A DNA stretch of 64,000 nucleotides, taken from Pseudomonas sp. HR96. GTDB taxonomy: Bacteria; Pseudomonadota; Gammaproteobacteria; Pseudomonadales; Pseudomonadaceae. Positions 44,363-53,687 of the stretch are shown here, piece by piece. The notes under the pieces are model-generated. The model searched no databases, had not been told where the DNA came from, and saw nothing but the letters and a program-made list of their open reading frames with translations. The stretch is taken from the NCBI RefSeq assembly GCF_034059295.1, contig NZ_CP139141.1:3083001-3147000 (forward strand), in the 5' to 3' direction. How positions within the stretch are numbered: the first letter of the stretch is position 1; each line of letters starts with the position of its first letter. The position numbers and the translations under genes are program-made.

Positions 44363-45505
44363 GTGTCCACCTCTCGCCACTGGCGCCGGCTGTCGCTGTG
44401 CATCGTCCCGCTGTTCGCCCTGCTCGCTGCCTGCAACGGCGGCAAAAGCACCCCGCCGCCTGCGGCGACCTACCAGCCGAGCAGTTGGGAGGCCCTGCCG
44501 GCCACCAGCGATGCCGACCTGGTTGCCGGTTTTCAGGCTTGGCTCGGCTCCTGCGTGCGGCTGGGCAAAGACCCGGTCTGGGCAGCCCCGTGCGCGGCGG
44601 CCACGCAAGTGGCGGTAGCGCCGCAGGCGATCAAGGATTTCCTCAGGAGCAGCCTGCAGGTGTACAGCCTGCGCTCGCCGACCAAGGGCGATCAAGGCTT
44701 GATCACTGGCTATTACGAGCCGGTCTACCCGGGAAGCCTGGTGCGCACCGAGCGTGACACGGTGCCGGTATTGGGGGTACCGGACGACCTCATCGTGGTG
44801 TCGCTGGACAGCATCTACCCGGAACTCAAGGGCAAACGCCTGCGCGGGCGCCTCGACGGCCATGTGCTCAAACCCTATGACGACGCCGCCAGCATCTCGG
44901 CGGGCTCCACCCAGGCACCGGCGCTGGCCTGGCTGGGCAGCGCCATGGACCTGCAGTTCCTGCAGATCCAGGGCTCCGGGCGCATCCAGCTGGACAACGG
45001 TCGGCAATTGCGCATCGGCTACGCCGACCAGAACGGCTACCCCTACAAGCCGATCGGCCGCTGGCTGGTCGAGCAAGGCCAGCTCAAGCAGGAAGAAGTC
45101 AGCATGGGCAAGATTCGCCAATGGGCCGAGGCCCACCCGCAACGGGTCGCGGAACTGCTGGCGAGCAACCCCAGCTACGTGTTCTTCAGCGTTCGCCCGG
45201 ACAGCAACGAAGGCCCGCGCGGGTCGTTGAACGTGCCTCTGACCCCCGGCTACAGCGTTGCCATCGACCGCAAGGTGATCCCCCTGGGCAGCCTGCTGTG
45301 GCTGGCCAGCAGCCGACCCGACGGCAGCACGCTGAACCGTCCGGTGGCCGCCCAGGACACCGGGGGCGCCATCGCCGGCGAAGTGCGTGCCGACCTCTTC
45401 TGGGGCACGGGCGACGCCGCCGGCGAATTGGCCGGCAACATGAAACAGGCCGGGCAGATCTGGCTGCTATGGCCCAAGGGCGCGCCACTGCCAAAAATCA
45501 ACTGA
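44363..45505 (+). CDS. mltA: Membrane-bound lytic murein transglycosylase A
   Basis: The 380-residue lipoprotein starts with GTG; the signal ends in the lipobox LLAAC near residue 24. It has the MltA domain signatures LITGYYEPVYPGSL, FLQIQGSGRIQLDNG, NPSYVFFSVR and the 3D domain with AAQDTGGAIAG, whose aspartate is catalytic in MltA. It cleaves peptidoglycan glycan strands, forming 1,6-anhydromuropeptides, from the inner face of the outer membrane. AGGAA about 8 bp upstream supports the GTG. Confidence 0.93.
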   Translation: MSTSRHWRRLSLCIVPLFALLAACNGGKSTPPPAATYQPSSWEALPATSDADLVAGFQAWLGSCVRLGKDPVWAAPCAAATQVAVAPQAIKDFLRSSLQVYSLRSPTKGDQGLITGYYEPVYPGSLVRTERDTVPVLGVPDDLIVVSLDSIYPELKGKRLRGRLDGHVLKPYDDAASISAGSTQAPALAWLGSAMDLQFLQIQGSGRIQLDNGRQLRIGYADQNGYPYKPIGRWLVEQGQLKQEEVSMGKIRQWAEAHPQRVAELLASNPSYVFFSVRPDSNEGPRGSLNVPLTPGYSVAIDRKVIPLGSLLWLASSRPDGSTLNRPVAAQDTGGAIAGEVRADLFWGTGDAAGELAGNMKQAGQIWLLWPKGAPLPKIN

Positions 45506-45655
45506 GCGCATTGCCCGGCGTGAAAAGGAAATTTCTGCTTAGCTTAGGTGTACCCGCCCCAGCGCATGCCTCTGCAGCGCACGGCGGGCCTTGACAGGCG
45601 CATGGCAGACAGCGGTGCAGGTGCCTTCATTCCTGGTGACTGTGGAACCTAGCCC

Positions 45656-46648
45656 ATGAATGCGGCAGAAAAACTGATTGTGATCGGCACCTCCACTGGA
45701 GGCATCTCCGCCCTGCAGCAACTGTTGGGCACGCTGCCGGCGGACTTGCCCGCCGCGGTATTGGTCACCATGCATCTGGCCGACCATGACAGCATCCTGC
45801 CTTCCCTGCTGGCCCCCTATACCCGGCTCGACATCCGCTTTGCCAGGGAAAATGAAGTGATCAAAGCCGGCACCGTATTGATCGCCCCGCCCGGCAAGCA
45901 CCTGTTGATCGACAAGGGCCGGGTCAACCTGATTCGCGGCGCCAAGGAGAACTACTCTCGTCCGGCCATCGACCCTTTCTTTCGCTCCGCCGCCATCAGC
46001 CACCGGCGCAACACCATCGGCGTGGTCCTGACCGGCGACCTCGACGACGGCACGGTCGGCCTGCAGGCGATCAAGGCCTGTGGCGGCCTGGCCATCGTCC
46101 AGGATCCCGCCGATGCCGAGGCGCCGAGCATGCCGTCCAGCGCCCTGCAGTACGTCGACCCGCATTATTGCCTGCCCCTGAGCGGCATCGGCACGCAGAT
46201 CCTGCGCCTGCTTGGCCAGCCGGCTGTCGAACCCGCTGCCTTGGAGGCCGCCGCCGCGATGCTTGAGGCGGTGCACGCGGAAAACGAATTCTGCCTGGAC
46301 GGTGGCATGACCTCGGTCGAACGCATGGACAGCATTGCCAAGCGCGCACCGTTGAGCTGCCCCGAGTGCAGCGGCGGCCTGTGGGAGATGAGCGCCAAGC
46401 CCCTGCGCTACCGCTGCCATACCGGGCACTGCTACACCGCCAAGACCATGCGCGACTCCCAGGATGAAGCGCTGGAAGCGGCGGTCTGGAGCGTCCTGCG
46501 CGCCTTGCAGGAGAAAAAGGTGTTGCTGTCGCGGCTGCAGCGCGAGGCCAGCCATGAGGGGCAGCATGAGGCAGCAGCCGATTACCAACGCTCGGTCGAT
46601 CACCTGCAGACCAAGGCCCTGACCCTCAAGAAGCTGATGGTCGGATAA
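45656..46648 (+). CDS. CheB-type methylesterase domain protein without receiver
   Basis: The 330-residue protein has the CheB methylesterase domain at its N-terminus (about 5-185), with the catalytic triad Ser13 in IGTSTGG, His40 in VTMHL and Asp131 in LTGDLDDGT. The usual receiver domain is absent, so it is not activated by CheA in the standard way. Residues about 225-270 contain CPEC and a following CHTGHC, a possible zinc-binding knot. A charged helical tail (about 290-330) follows. Chemoreceptor demethylation in a non-chemotaxis signalling system is likely; no CheR or MCP gene is adjacent. Confidence 0.85.
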   Translation: MNAAEKLIVIGTSTGGISALQQLLGTLPADLPAAVLVTMHLADHDSILPSLLAPYTRLDIRFARENEVIKAGTVLIAPPGKHLLIDKGRVNLIRGAKENYSRPAIDPFFRSAAISHRRNTIGVVLTGDLDDGTVGLQAIKACGGLAIVQDPADAEAPSMPSSALQYVDPHYCLPLSGIGTQILRLLGQPAVEPAALEAAAAMLEAVHAENEFCLDGGMTSVERMDSIAKRAPLSCPECSGGLWEMSAKPLRYRCHTGHCYTAKTMRDSQDEALEAAVWSVLRALQEKKVLLSRLQREASHEGQHEAAADYQRSVDHLQTKALTLKKLMVG

Positions 46649-46684
46649 CCGCCACCTGCGGCATTGGGGGCTTTGGGAAATGTA

Positions 46685-46707
46685 GCGCCAGAGGTATCCT
46701 CTGGCGC
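46685..46707. terminator. Perfect 10-bp hairpin, possible terminator
   Basis: GCGCCAGAGG and CCTCTGGCGC flank a TAT loop 36 bp after the CheB-like stop. There is no T-run after the stem on the plus strand, so it may instead stabilise the mRNA 3' end. Confidence 0.45.
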
Positions 46708-46733
46708 CTGCCCATGCTCACCAGGATCTGCCC

Positions 46734-47030
46734 TTGATCGCGCTCCACAGCCTGCCTGTCACCTCGAGTATCGATCCGACCATCAGCTGCAGCCGCTGCC
46801 CGGCCAAGTGTTGTCGCCTCGAGGTGATGCTGATCACCGACACCGGGGTGCCCGAGCGCTTTATCGAGGTCGACCAGTGGGGCAGCGAAACCATGGCGCG
46901 GCTCGACGACGGCTGGTGCGCAGCCCTGGACCGCGACAGCATGAGTTGCAGCATCTACGCCAATCGGCCGTTCATCTGCCGGGAATTCGCCATGGGCGGC
47001 CCTGAATGCCAGGACGAACGCGCCGTCTGA
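46734..47030 (+). CDS. YkgJ-family cysteine-cluster protein
   Basis: The 98-residue protein has a CSRCPAKCCR cluster near residue 20, then CAALD, CSIY and CREF, the zinc/iron-chelating cysteine pattern of the YkgJ/FliB-N family. It probably starts with TTG at 46734, with AGGA about 8 bp before it, since the in-frame upstream region has no better codon. It binds a metal; the biological role is not established. A larger member of the same family lies at 54533. Confidence 0.78.
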   Translation: MIALHSLPVTSSIDPTISCSRCPAKCCRLEVMLITDTGVPERFIEVDQWGSETMARLDDGWCAALDRDSMSCSIYANRPFICREFAMGGPECQDERAV

Positions 47031-47126
47031 GGCGCCGCGTCGACAAACTCTGAACTCACCCGCTCAGGCTGCCTCGAATCTGTAGGCAGGGCCGAGTCGC
47101 GCCCTCTTCGAGTCGAGGCAAACCCC

Positions 47127-47432
47127 ATGAAACTGGATGAACTGAGCAAGCAGGCCAAGGCCGAGCAGATTACCGAGCTGAACCTGGTGTCGGTGGAAGG
47201 CGGCTCCTACGTGTTGCACGCGGTCATCGACGGGCGTTCCCACCCGGTGCACGATGCCCATGACCAGACCCTGCACGTGGCGTCGGTCGACGAAGCGCGC
47301 AAATGCCTGGTGGACGTCCCGGAGCTGCCGTTCTTTCTGGTACAGCCGGCTGTGTACGACGAGATGGTCGGCCACGCCCCGGACCAGAACACCACGTCGC
47401 GCGAGCCGATCAAGTTCCGCTCCAGCCTCTGA
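47127..47432 (+). CDS. Small conserved hypothetical (DUF6482-like)
   Basis: The 101-residue soluble protein begins MKLDELSKQAKAEQITEL and has a beta-rich centre (VEGGSYVLHAVIDGRSHPV, TLHVASVDEARKCL). The C-terminus reads FFLVQPAVYDEMVG, then EPIKFRSSL. It resembles the small DUF6482 proteins common in Pseudomonas; the function is unknown. The gene lies about 97 bp after the YkgJ-like gene and converges with the DedA gene. Confidence 0.7.
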   Translation: MKLDELSKQAKAEQITELNLVSVEGGSYVLHAVIDGRSHPVHDAHDQTLHVASVDEARKCLVDVPELPFFLVQPAVYDEMVGHAPDQNTTSREPIKFRSSL

Positions 47433-47450
47433 CCCCGAGCGTGCCGGGCC

Positions 47451-48011
47451 TCAGGGCCTGGGGCGCAACAGGCGCCGCACCACCAGGGTGATGCTGATCA
47501 CCCACACCGCGACGATCAGCAGCCACAACTCCAGCGACTTGTGCCCGGCCACGAAACGGTGCAGGAATTCGCCGACGCAGTAGCCCAGGGTCACCATCAC
47601 CGTGCCCCACAGCGCCCCGCCGATGATGTTGAGAATGACGAAGCGCCGCGGCGGGATGCCGCTGGAGCCAAGGATCAGCGGACCGATGATGCGAAACCCA
47701 TAGGCAAAACGCACCCCGATCACCCACAGCGAGGCATGCCGATGGACCAGTTCGCGCATCCGGTCGATCTTTGCCTGGTGGCGGCGAAACCGATGCAGGA
47801 TCGCTTCGCCGTATCGCCGGCCGAGAAAATACAGCAGTTGGTCGGCCGCCATGCCGCCGAGCGCCGCCATCAGCACCGTCGCGAGAAACTCCAGGTAACC
47901 ATGGCGCGCGGCGATGCCACCGAGCATGGCGATGGCGTCCCCCTCGATCATGCTCCCCACCAACACCGCGACGTAGCCGTACTGGCTGATCAGCTCGCTT
48001 TCAGCGGCCAT
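47451..48011 (-). CDS. DedA-family membrane protein
   Basis: The 186-residue protein has about five hydrophobic segments. It has the DedA/SNARE-associated features: GSMIEGDAIAMLGGIAARHGY near the N-terminus, a GGMAADQLLYFLGRRYGE segment, and the conserved RFAYGFRIIGPLILGSSGIPPRRF arginine-proline motif. DedA proteins are linked to undecaprenyl-phosphate or phospholipid flipping and to proton-motive-force maintenance. GAGGAA 8 bp upstream of MAAESEL fixes the start. Confidence 0.88.
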   Translation of the reverse strand: MAAESELISQYGYVAVLVGSMIEGDAIAMLGGIAARHGYLEFLATVLMAALGGMAADQLLYFLGRRYGEAILHRFRRHQAKIDRMRELVHRHASLWVIGVRFAYGFRIIGPLILGSSGIPPRRFVILNIIGGALWGTVMVTLGYCVGEFLHRFVAGHKSLELWLLIVAVWVISITLVVRRLLRPRP

Positions 48012-48224
48012 GCCGATATTCCTCTTTGCAGTTTCAGGCAAAACAATTGCACGCCCGGGCTTTTACCAGACCCACGGCCCGCCGGGTTAGTTCGAAGGCA
48101 GGCTTCAGCCCAGGTTGGCAGGCCAATGAGCTAAGCCCCGAGAGGCCTTGAAGTCGTTTAGCACTTGCACCGGCCGCCAAGCTTGCGCATGCTGTACATC
48201 CATCCAGCCCCCGAAGCACTGCCC

Positions 48225-50162
48225 ATGCGTCTGTTTCTCTGCGAAAAGCCCTCCCAGGCCAAGGACATTGCCCAGGTTCTCGGCGCCACCCGGCGTGCAG
48301 ACGGCTGCTGGGTCGGGCCTCAGGCGACGGTCACCTGGTGCATCGGTCATCTGCTCGAGACCGCGCCACCGGATGCCTACGACGCACGCTACAAACGCTG
48401 GGCCCTGGCCGACCTGCCGATCGTTCCGCAGCAATGGAAGATGCAGGTCAAGCCACGCACTGCCAGCCAGTTCAAGGCGGTCAAGCAGTTGCTCAAGCAG
48501 GCCAGCGAGCTGGTGATCGCTACCGACGCCGACCGCGAAGGCGAGATGATCGCGCGCGAGCTGCTGGAACACTGCCGCTATCGCGGACCGGTGCAACGCC
48601 TGTGGCTGTCGGCGCTGGACGACGCCTCCATTCGCAAGGCCCTGGCCACGCTGCGGCCGGGGGCCGACACCTACAGTCTCTATGAGTCGGCCCTGGGGCG
48701 CTCGCGCGCCGACTGGCTGATCGGCATGAACATGAGCCGCCTGTTCACCCTGCTTGGCCGCCAGTCCGGCTATCAGGGCGTGTTGCCCGTGGGCCGGGTG
48801 CAGACGCCGACCCTGCGCCTGGTGGTCGACCGCGACCGCAGCATCGCCGATTTCGTACCGGTGCCGTTCTGGCCCATCGAGGTCATGTTGCAGGGTGCTG
48901 AGCCCGGCGCCGCAGTCTTCGCAGCGCAATGGCGCCCCGCCAGCGAATTCAGTGACGAGGAAGGCCGCTGCCTGCATCGCGAGCATGCCCGGCTGGCCGC
49001 CGACGCCATGCTGGCCGCCGGGCAGGCGCGGTTGGTCAAGCTGCGCAATGAACGCCTGCGCGACCTCGCTCCCCTGCCCTTCGACCTCGGCACCCTGCAG
49101 CAGGTGTGCTCGAAAAAGCTCGGCTTCGGCGCTCAGGAAACCCTCGACATCGCCCAGGCCCTCTACGAGACCTACAAGCTGATCACCTACCCGCGCAGCG
49201 ATTGCGGCTATCTGCCAGTCAGCCAGCACGCCGAGGCTGCGGCCATTCTTGCTGCTCTCGGCGCTGCCGACCCCAGCCTGGCACCTGTGCTGCAGCATAC
49301 CCAGGCGCAGCGCCGCTCACGGGCCTGGAACGACGCCAAGGTCAGCGCGCACCACGGCATAATCCCCACCGCTGCCGCCAAGGCCCTGCAGCGCCTGACC
49401 GGCAAGCACCGCGCCGTCTACGAACTGATTCGCGCGCGCTACCTGGCGCAGTTCCTCGCGCACCACGAGTACGATCGCACCCAGGCCGATTTCGACTGCG
49501 CCGGGCACGCCCTGCGCGCCGTCGGCAAGGTGGTGGTGGAGCCCGGCTGGAAACGCGCCATGCCCGAGGCGCTGGGCCCTGCCAATGGCCGCCAGGCGAC
49601 ACCGCAAGCCTTGCCGGTATTGACCGAGGGCCAGCAACTGGCGGTGCGGAATGTGACCCTCAAGGACCAGTGGACGCAGCCGCCCAAGCCCTACACCGAG
49701 GGCGACCTGATCCAGGCCATGAAAAACGTCGCGCGGCTGGTGGAGGACCCGCTGCTCAAGCAGAAGCTCAAGGACACCACGGGCATCGGCACCGAGGCGA
49801 CCCGCGCCGGCATCATCCAGGGCCTGATCGACCGCGGCTATCTGAGCAAGCAGGGCAAGGCGCTGGCCGCTACGCCAGCGGCCTTCGGCCTGATCGACGC
49901 CGTGCCCCGAGCCATTGCCGACCCTGGCACCACGGCCATCTGGGAGCAGGCGCTGGACATGGTGCAAAGTGGCGAAATGAGCCTGGAGGAGTTCGTCCAG
50001 CGCCAGTCGAGCTGGATGAGCAAGCATGTCGCCCGCTGCCTGGGGCTGCGTCTGACCATCAGCGGCCCCGCCGTGCCGGCTGCAGGCAAGGGAGCGCCAT
50101 GGAAGAACAAGCGCAAGGGCGCGCCACGGCGCAAACCGGCGGCGAAAACCGCCAAGGCTTGA
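48225..50162 (+). CDS. topB: DNA topoisomerase III
   Basis: The 645-residue type IA topoisomerase starts MRLFLCEKPSQAKDIAQVLG (TOPRIM), with the acidic TDADREGEMIARELL motif near residue 105. SALDDASIRKAL and RSRADWLIGMNMSRL are also family-typical. The active-site tyrosine is Tyr322 in LITYPRSDCGYL, and TGIGTEATRAGII lies in the C-terminal half. It decatenates DNA and resolves replication intermediates. The tail (about 620-645) is Lys/Arg/Pro-rich and may bind DNA. It stands alone between the dedA-like and pqi genes. Confidence 0.95.
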   Translation: MRLFLCEKPSQAKDIAQVLGATRRADGCWVGPQATVTWCIGHLLETAPPDAYDARYKRWALADLPIVPQQWKMQVKPRTASQFKAVKQLLKQASELVIATDADREGEMIARELLEHCRYRGPVQRLWLSALDDASIRKALATLRPGADTYSLYESALGRSRADWLIGMNMSRLFTLLGRQSGYQGVLPVGRVQTPTLRLVVDRDRSIADFVPVPFWPIEVMLQGAEPGAAVFAAQWRPASEFSDEEGRCLHREHARLAADAMLAAGQARLVKLRNERLRDLAPLPFDLGTLQQVCSKKLGFGAQETLDIAQALYETYKLITYPRSDCGYLPVSQHAEAAAILAALGAADPSLAPVLQHTQAQRRSRAWNDAKVSAHHGIIPTAAAKALQRLTGKHRAVYELIRARYLAQFLAHHEYDRTQADFDCAGHALRAVGKVVVEPGWKRAMPEALGPANGRQATPQALPVLTEGQQLAVRNVTLKDQWTQPPKPYTEGDLIQAMKNVARLVEDPLLKQKLKDTTGIGTEATRAGIIQGLIDRGYLSKQGKALAATPAAFGLIDAVPRAIADPGTTAIWEQALDMVQSGEMSLEEFVQRQSSWMSKHVARCLGLRLTISGPAVPAAGKGAPWKNKRKGAPRRKPAAKTAKA

Positions 50163-50174
50163 GGCCGGCAGGGT

Positions 50175-50789
50175 TCAAGGGCAGCTGGTGTCGCCGGCGG
50201 CGAAGCGTTTCGCGGTGTTGGCCATCACCGTGGCCAGCTGGCCGATGACCTGTTGATGCGCCAGCACCAGATCGGCGATCGCCACGCCTGAAGGCTGGCG
50301 GATCACGCTGCTGCAGGTCAGGGTGCGGCGCGCCTGGCCATCGCTGCGCAGACTCAGGCTCCAGACCGCGTCGACCAAAGCGTAGCTGCCCGGCAACGAG
50401 TCGAACCGGCGCACATCGGTCCGCAATGTCACGACAGGCCTGCCCGCCTGTTTCGGCATGCCGGCCAGGTCACGTGTGCCCAGGCGGGTCTCGAGCTGAC
50501 GGGTCAGGGCATCATGGAATTCGTCCGCCAGTGGTGCGCCCCAGCGGTCGTTTTCAAGGATCGACAGGGTGCCGGTGCTCTGGCGCACTACCAGCTGTGG
50601 CTGGTCGACCTGCACCGGCATACGCACACTGGCCATTTCGAACTGGAACGTGGCGGCGCCAGCGGGCGCCGGCGCCTGGTTGTCGGTCGGCGCCAGGGTG
50701 TAGTAACGCGTGGTCACGGTGCTGCAGGCGGTCAGGCTGATCACGGCCAGGCTGAGCGCTGCGCTGCGCAGCAGGGAACGGCTATTCAT
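50175..50789 (-). CDS. pqiC: PqiC-type outer-membrane lipoprotein
   Basis: The 204-residue product has a lipoprotein signal with lipobox LTAC at about residue 22, then the ABC-transport auxiliary domain (YYTLAP, VDQPQLVVRQSTGTLSILEN, RWGAPLADEFHDALTRQLE). Such proteins partner with MCE proteins: PqiC forms a ring on the outer membrane that accepts the PqiB needle. It is last in the pqi unit, 3 bp after pqiB, which fits a lipid or hydrophobic-compound trafficking role across the periplasm. Confidence 0.9.
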   Translation of the reverse strand: MNSRSLLRSAALSLAVISLTACSTVTTRYYTLAPTDNQAPAPAGAATFQFEMASVRMPVQVDQPQLVVRQSTGTLSILENDRWGAPLADEFHDALTRQLETRLGTRDLAGMPKQAGRPVVTLRTDVRRFDSLPGSYALVDAVWSLSLRSDGQARRTLTCSSVIRQPSGVAIADLVLAHQQVIGQLATVMANTAKRFAAGDTSCP

Positions 50790-50792
50790 GGT

Positions 50793-52460
50793 CTAGTCCT
50801 GGGCCGGTTCACGGGAAGTGTTGATGGTCGAGCGATAGGCGTCCGGCTGGCTGTCCTTGAGACGCCCGCGAATCAAGGCTTCCGGGTGACGGCCCAGGAA
50901 GTCGGTCAAGGTCCGTACGGAACGGGCGGTGCGCTGCACCTCGTCCATGGCCTGGCTCAACTGCTGGCGCTGAGGCGAATCCTCGGCAAAGGTGTCGTTG
51001 GCGCTGGCCAGGGTCTTGCGGGTCTGCACCAGGGTGTCGCGCATCTGCGGAAGCACGTCGCCATTGACCTGCTTGAGGGTCTTCTGCAGCTCGCTCAGGT
51101 TGCCGTTGAGGTTGGCAGCGATCTGGTCGATCGGTAGCTTGCTGACCTTGTCGACGAAGGCCTGCAGTTGCTCCTGCAGCTTGTCGAGGCTGCCCGGCAC
51201 GGTCGGGATTTCCAGCGGACGTGCGGCCAGGTCGAACTTGACCGGCTTGGCATCGGGGACGAAGGTCAACGAAATATACAGCTGGCCGGTGAGAATGTTG
51301 GCGTTGCGCACCTGGGCGCGCAGACCGTGGGCGACGAATTGGCCGAGCAACGCGGCCGACTTGGCGTCATCCTCGTCACCGGTCTGCTTGACCAGTTTTT
51401 CATGGACCTTGCCCAGCCGGCTGGGATAGATCACGGCACCGATCATGGTCGGGAATACCTGCGTCTTTTCGTCGTAGTCCAGGTCCACCGACACCACTCG
51501 GCCGATGTTGACCCCCAGGAACTCCACCGGGGCGTTGATCGCCAGGCCGCGGGTGGCCTGGTCGAAGCGCATGCGGATGTAGTGCGGCGGGCCGTCGGGC
51601 GGGGCCATGGCCGCTTCCTGGTCACTGAACAGGGTGAACTCGTTGCCCTCGGTCGCTTCCACCGGGTTGGGGCTGTACTTGGGTTCGACGAAGGCGATGC
51701 CGCCGGAGATGATCGAGGATACCGACTCGGTGTTTACCTTCAGGCCATTGGCGCCCAGGCTGATGTCCACACCGCTGGCGTTCCAGAAGCGTGTATCGGT
51801 GGTGACGAACTGATCGTTGGGCGAGTTGATGAAGACATCGAGGTCCACTCCCTTGCCGTCCTTGGACAGATGGTAGGACACCACCTGGCCGACCGGGATG
51901 CGCCGGTAATAGACCGCCGAGCCGATATCGAGCGAGCCCAGGTCGTCGGTGTGCAGCGTATAGCGGCGGCCGCGCTGGCCGTAGGTGACCGGTGGCGGCG
52001 TCTCCAGGCCGACGAAGTTCTTCTCCAGGGTTTGCGAAGAGCCGGCATCGGCGCCAATGAAGGCACCGGACAGCAGCGTGTCGATCCCGGAGATACCGCC
52101 GGCACCGATGCGCGGGCGCACCACCCAGAACCGCGAGTCCTGGGCGGTGAACGACTTGGCACTCTGATTGAGCTGCAGGCTCACCTCGACGTGGCTGCGG
52201 TCATCGCTCAGGGCGATGGCGGTGACCATGCCGATCACCACGTTCTTGTACTTGACCTGAGTCTTGCCCGCCTCCAGGCCTTCGGCGGTCTGGAAGCTGA
52301 CCAGCACCGCCGGCCCCGCCGACAGCGCGTTGTGTACCACCATCGACAGGCCGATCAGCGCCGCGACGATGGGCACCAGCCACACCAGCGACACATTCAA
52401 GCGACGGCGGCGGATTTCCGGGTTGCCCGGTGCCGGTGGAGAATTCGGTGAATCAGTCAT
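50793..52460 (-). CDS. pqiB: PqiB, multi-MCE-domain transenvelope protein
   Basis: The 555-residue protein has one N-terminal membrane helix (LVWLVPIVAALIGLSMVVH) followed by three MCE repeats. Their strand patterns begin VSFQTAEGLEAGKTQVKYKN, LHTDDLGSLDIGSAVYYRRI and MRFDQATRGLAINAPVEFLG. A long helical needle segment (about 430-540) follows. Length and organisation match E. coli PqiB, which bridges the envelope. The start overlaps the stop of the second pqiA half by 8 bp. Confidence 0.93.
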   Translation of the reverse strand: MTDSPNSPPAPGNPEIRRRRLNVSLVWLVPIVAALIGLSMVVHNALSAGPAVLVSFQTAEGLEAGKTQVKYKNVVIGMVTAIALSDDRSHVEVSLQLNQSAKSFTAQDSRFWVVRPRIGAGGISGIDTLLSGAFIGADAGSSQTLEKNFVGLETPPPVTYGQRGRRYTLHTDDLGSLDIGSAVYYRRIPVGQVVSYHLSKDGKGVDLDVFINSPNDQFVTTDTRFWNASGVDISLGANGLKVNTESVSSIISGGIAFVEPKYSPNPVEATEGNEFTLFSDQEAAMAPPDGPPHYIRMRFDQATRGLAINAPVEFLGVNIGRVVSVDLDYDEKTQVFPTMIGAVIYPSRLGKVHEKLVKQTGDEDDAKSAALLGQFVAHGLRAQVRNANILTGQLYISLTFVPDAKPVKFDLAARPLEIPTVPGSLDKLQEQLQAFVDKVSKLPIDQIAANLNGNLSELQKTLKQVNGDVLPQMRDTLVQTRKTLASANDTFAEDSPQRQQLSQAMDEVQRTARSVRTLTDFLGRHPEALIRGRLKDSQPDAYRSTINTSREPAQD

Positions 52461-53082
52461 CTGCAACCTCTGCATCCCAGATAAGCCGTGGGTCGAAACT
52501 CATGGCCGCGAACATCGTCAGTACCACTACAAGACCAAAGAACAGAATGCCCATGCGCGGATCGATGGTGCTCAGCGAGCGAAACTGCACCAGCGCCGCC
52601 ACCAGGGCGACCACCAGCACATCAAGCATGGACCAATAGCCGATCACCTCGATCAGGCGGTACAACCGGCTGCGCTCGCGCATGGCCCATTGGCTGCGGC
52701 GCTGGCAGCTGATCAACAGGGTGCCCAGCACCAGGAACTTGACGCAGGGGACGGCGACGCTGGCGATGAAGATCAGCAGCGCCAGGTCCCACGAGCCGCT
52801 TTGCCAGAACTCGATGACACCGCTCATGATGGTGTTTTCGGCAGCGCTGCCGAAGATGCTGGTGTACATCACCGGCAACAGGTTGGCGGGCAGATAGCAG
52901 ATCAGGGCGGCGATCAGAAAAGCCCAGGTCCGGCTCAGGCTGTTGGGCTTGCGTCGGTGCACGAGGCTGTGACAGCGCGGGCAGGTCACATCGGCATCGG
53001 CAGGGCCTGCCAGTTCGCAGGCCTGGCCGCAGGTGTGGCAGAGCGTCAAGCCCAGATCACGGGCAAAGGGCGGCAGGCTCAT
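52453..53082 (-). CDS. PqiA-domain membrane protein, second half
   Basis: The 209-residue protein begins with a zinc-ribbon (LCHTCGQACEL, then VTCPRCHSLVHRR). Four hydrophobic segments follow with the PqiA motifs NLLPVMYTSIFG, SVAVPCVKFLVLG and VIGYWSMLDVLVVALVAALV. E. coli PqiA is one polypeptide with two such modules; here the modules are separate proteins with overlapping genes. It probably forms the inner-membrane subunit with the upstream protein, feeding PqiB. Confidence 0.9.
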   Translation of the reverse strand: MSLPPFARDLGLTLCHTCGQACELAGPADADVTCPRCHSLVHRRKPNSLSRTWAFLIAALICYLPANLLPVMYTSIFGSAAENTIMSGVIEFWQSGSWDLALLIFIASVAVPCVKFLVLGTLLISCQRRSQWAMRERSRLYRLIEVIGYWSMLDVLVVALVAALVQFRSLSTIDPRMGILFFGLVVVLTMFAAMSFDPRLIWDAEVADD

Positions 53083-53687
53083 GCGTCGATGTCATCCAGG
53101 TCGTCCCACAGGCGCCGGACGCTGCGCCCGGAAATCAGGATGACCAGCACCGTCAGCATGGCCAAGGCCCACAAGCCGAGGCCAGGGTGCACGTCGAGCA
53201 TGCCGGACAGTTTGACGATGGCGACCAGGATGCCCAGCAGGCAGACCTCGAGCATGCTCCATGGTCGCAGGTGCTCCAATGCCCGCATGCAGGCGCGAAA
53301 GCCCGGCGCGGCGACACCGGCCATGGCGAAACTGAGCACCCAGCACAACAGAATGATCTGCAGCAGGGGCGCCAGAATGATGGTCAGCCCGGCCACGGCG
53401 GCGATGATGGTGATCCGGCCCTGGGCCAAGGCCTCCACCGACTCCCACAGGGTGGCGGCGTTGCTCAGGCCCTTCAGGCTGATGGTGATCACCGGGAAGG
53501 CGTTGGCGAAGACGAACAGAATGCCGGCGGCGATGGCCAACGCCAGATGCTGCTGGATGCTCAGGCCGCCGCCACGTTCCATGATCGCCCCGCAGCGCGC
53601 GCAGCGCGTCGCCTCGCCGGCGACCAGGGGTACAGGCGCGTACACCGAGTCGCAATGCTCGCAAATGATCCATTGGGGGGCGTTCAT
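53079..53687 (-). CDS. PqiA-domain membrane protein, first half
   Basis: The 202-residue protein has an N-terminal zinc-ribbon (IICEHCDSVYAPV, then TRCARCGAIMER). Four membrane segments carry NAFPVITISLKGLSNAATLW and LRPWSMLEVCLLGILVAIVKL. AGGAGAA about 8 bp upstream fixes the start at MNAPQW. Its TGA overlaps the start of the second PqiA gene by 4 bp (ATGA). It is first in the four-gene pqi unit, presumably transcribed from the 136-bp gap upstream. Confidence 0.9.
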   Translation of the reverse strand: MNAPQWIICEHCDSVYAPVPLVAGEATRCARCGAIMERGGGLSIQQHLALAIAAGILFVFANAFPVITISLKGLSNAATLWESVEALAQGRITIIAAVAGLTIILAPLLQIILLCWVLSFAMAGVAAPGFRACMRALEHLRPWSMLEVCLLGILVAIVKLSGMLDVHPGLGLWALAMLTVLVILISGRSVRRLWDDLDDIDA

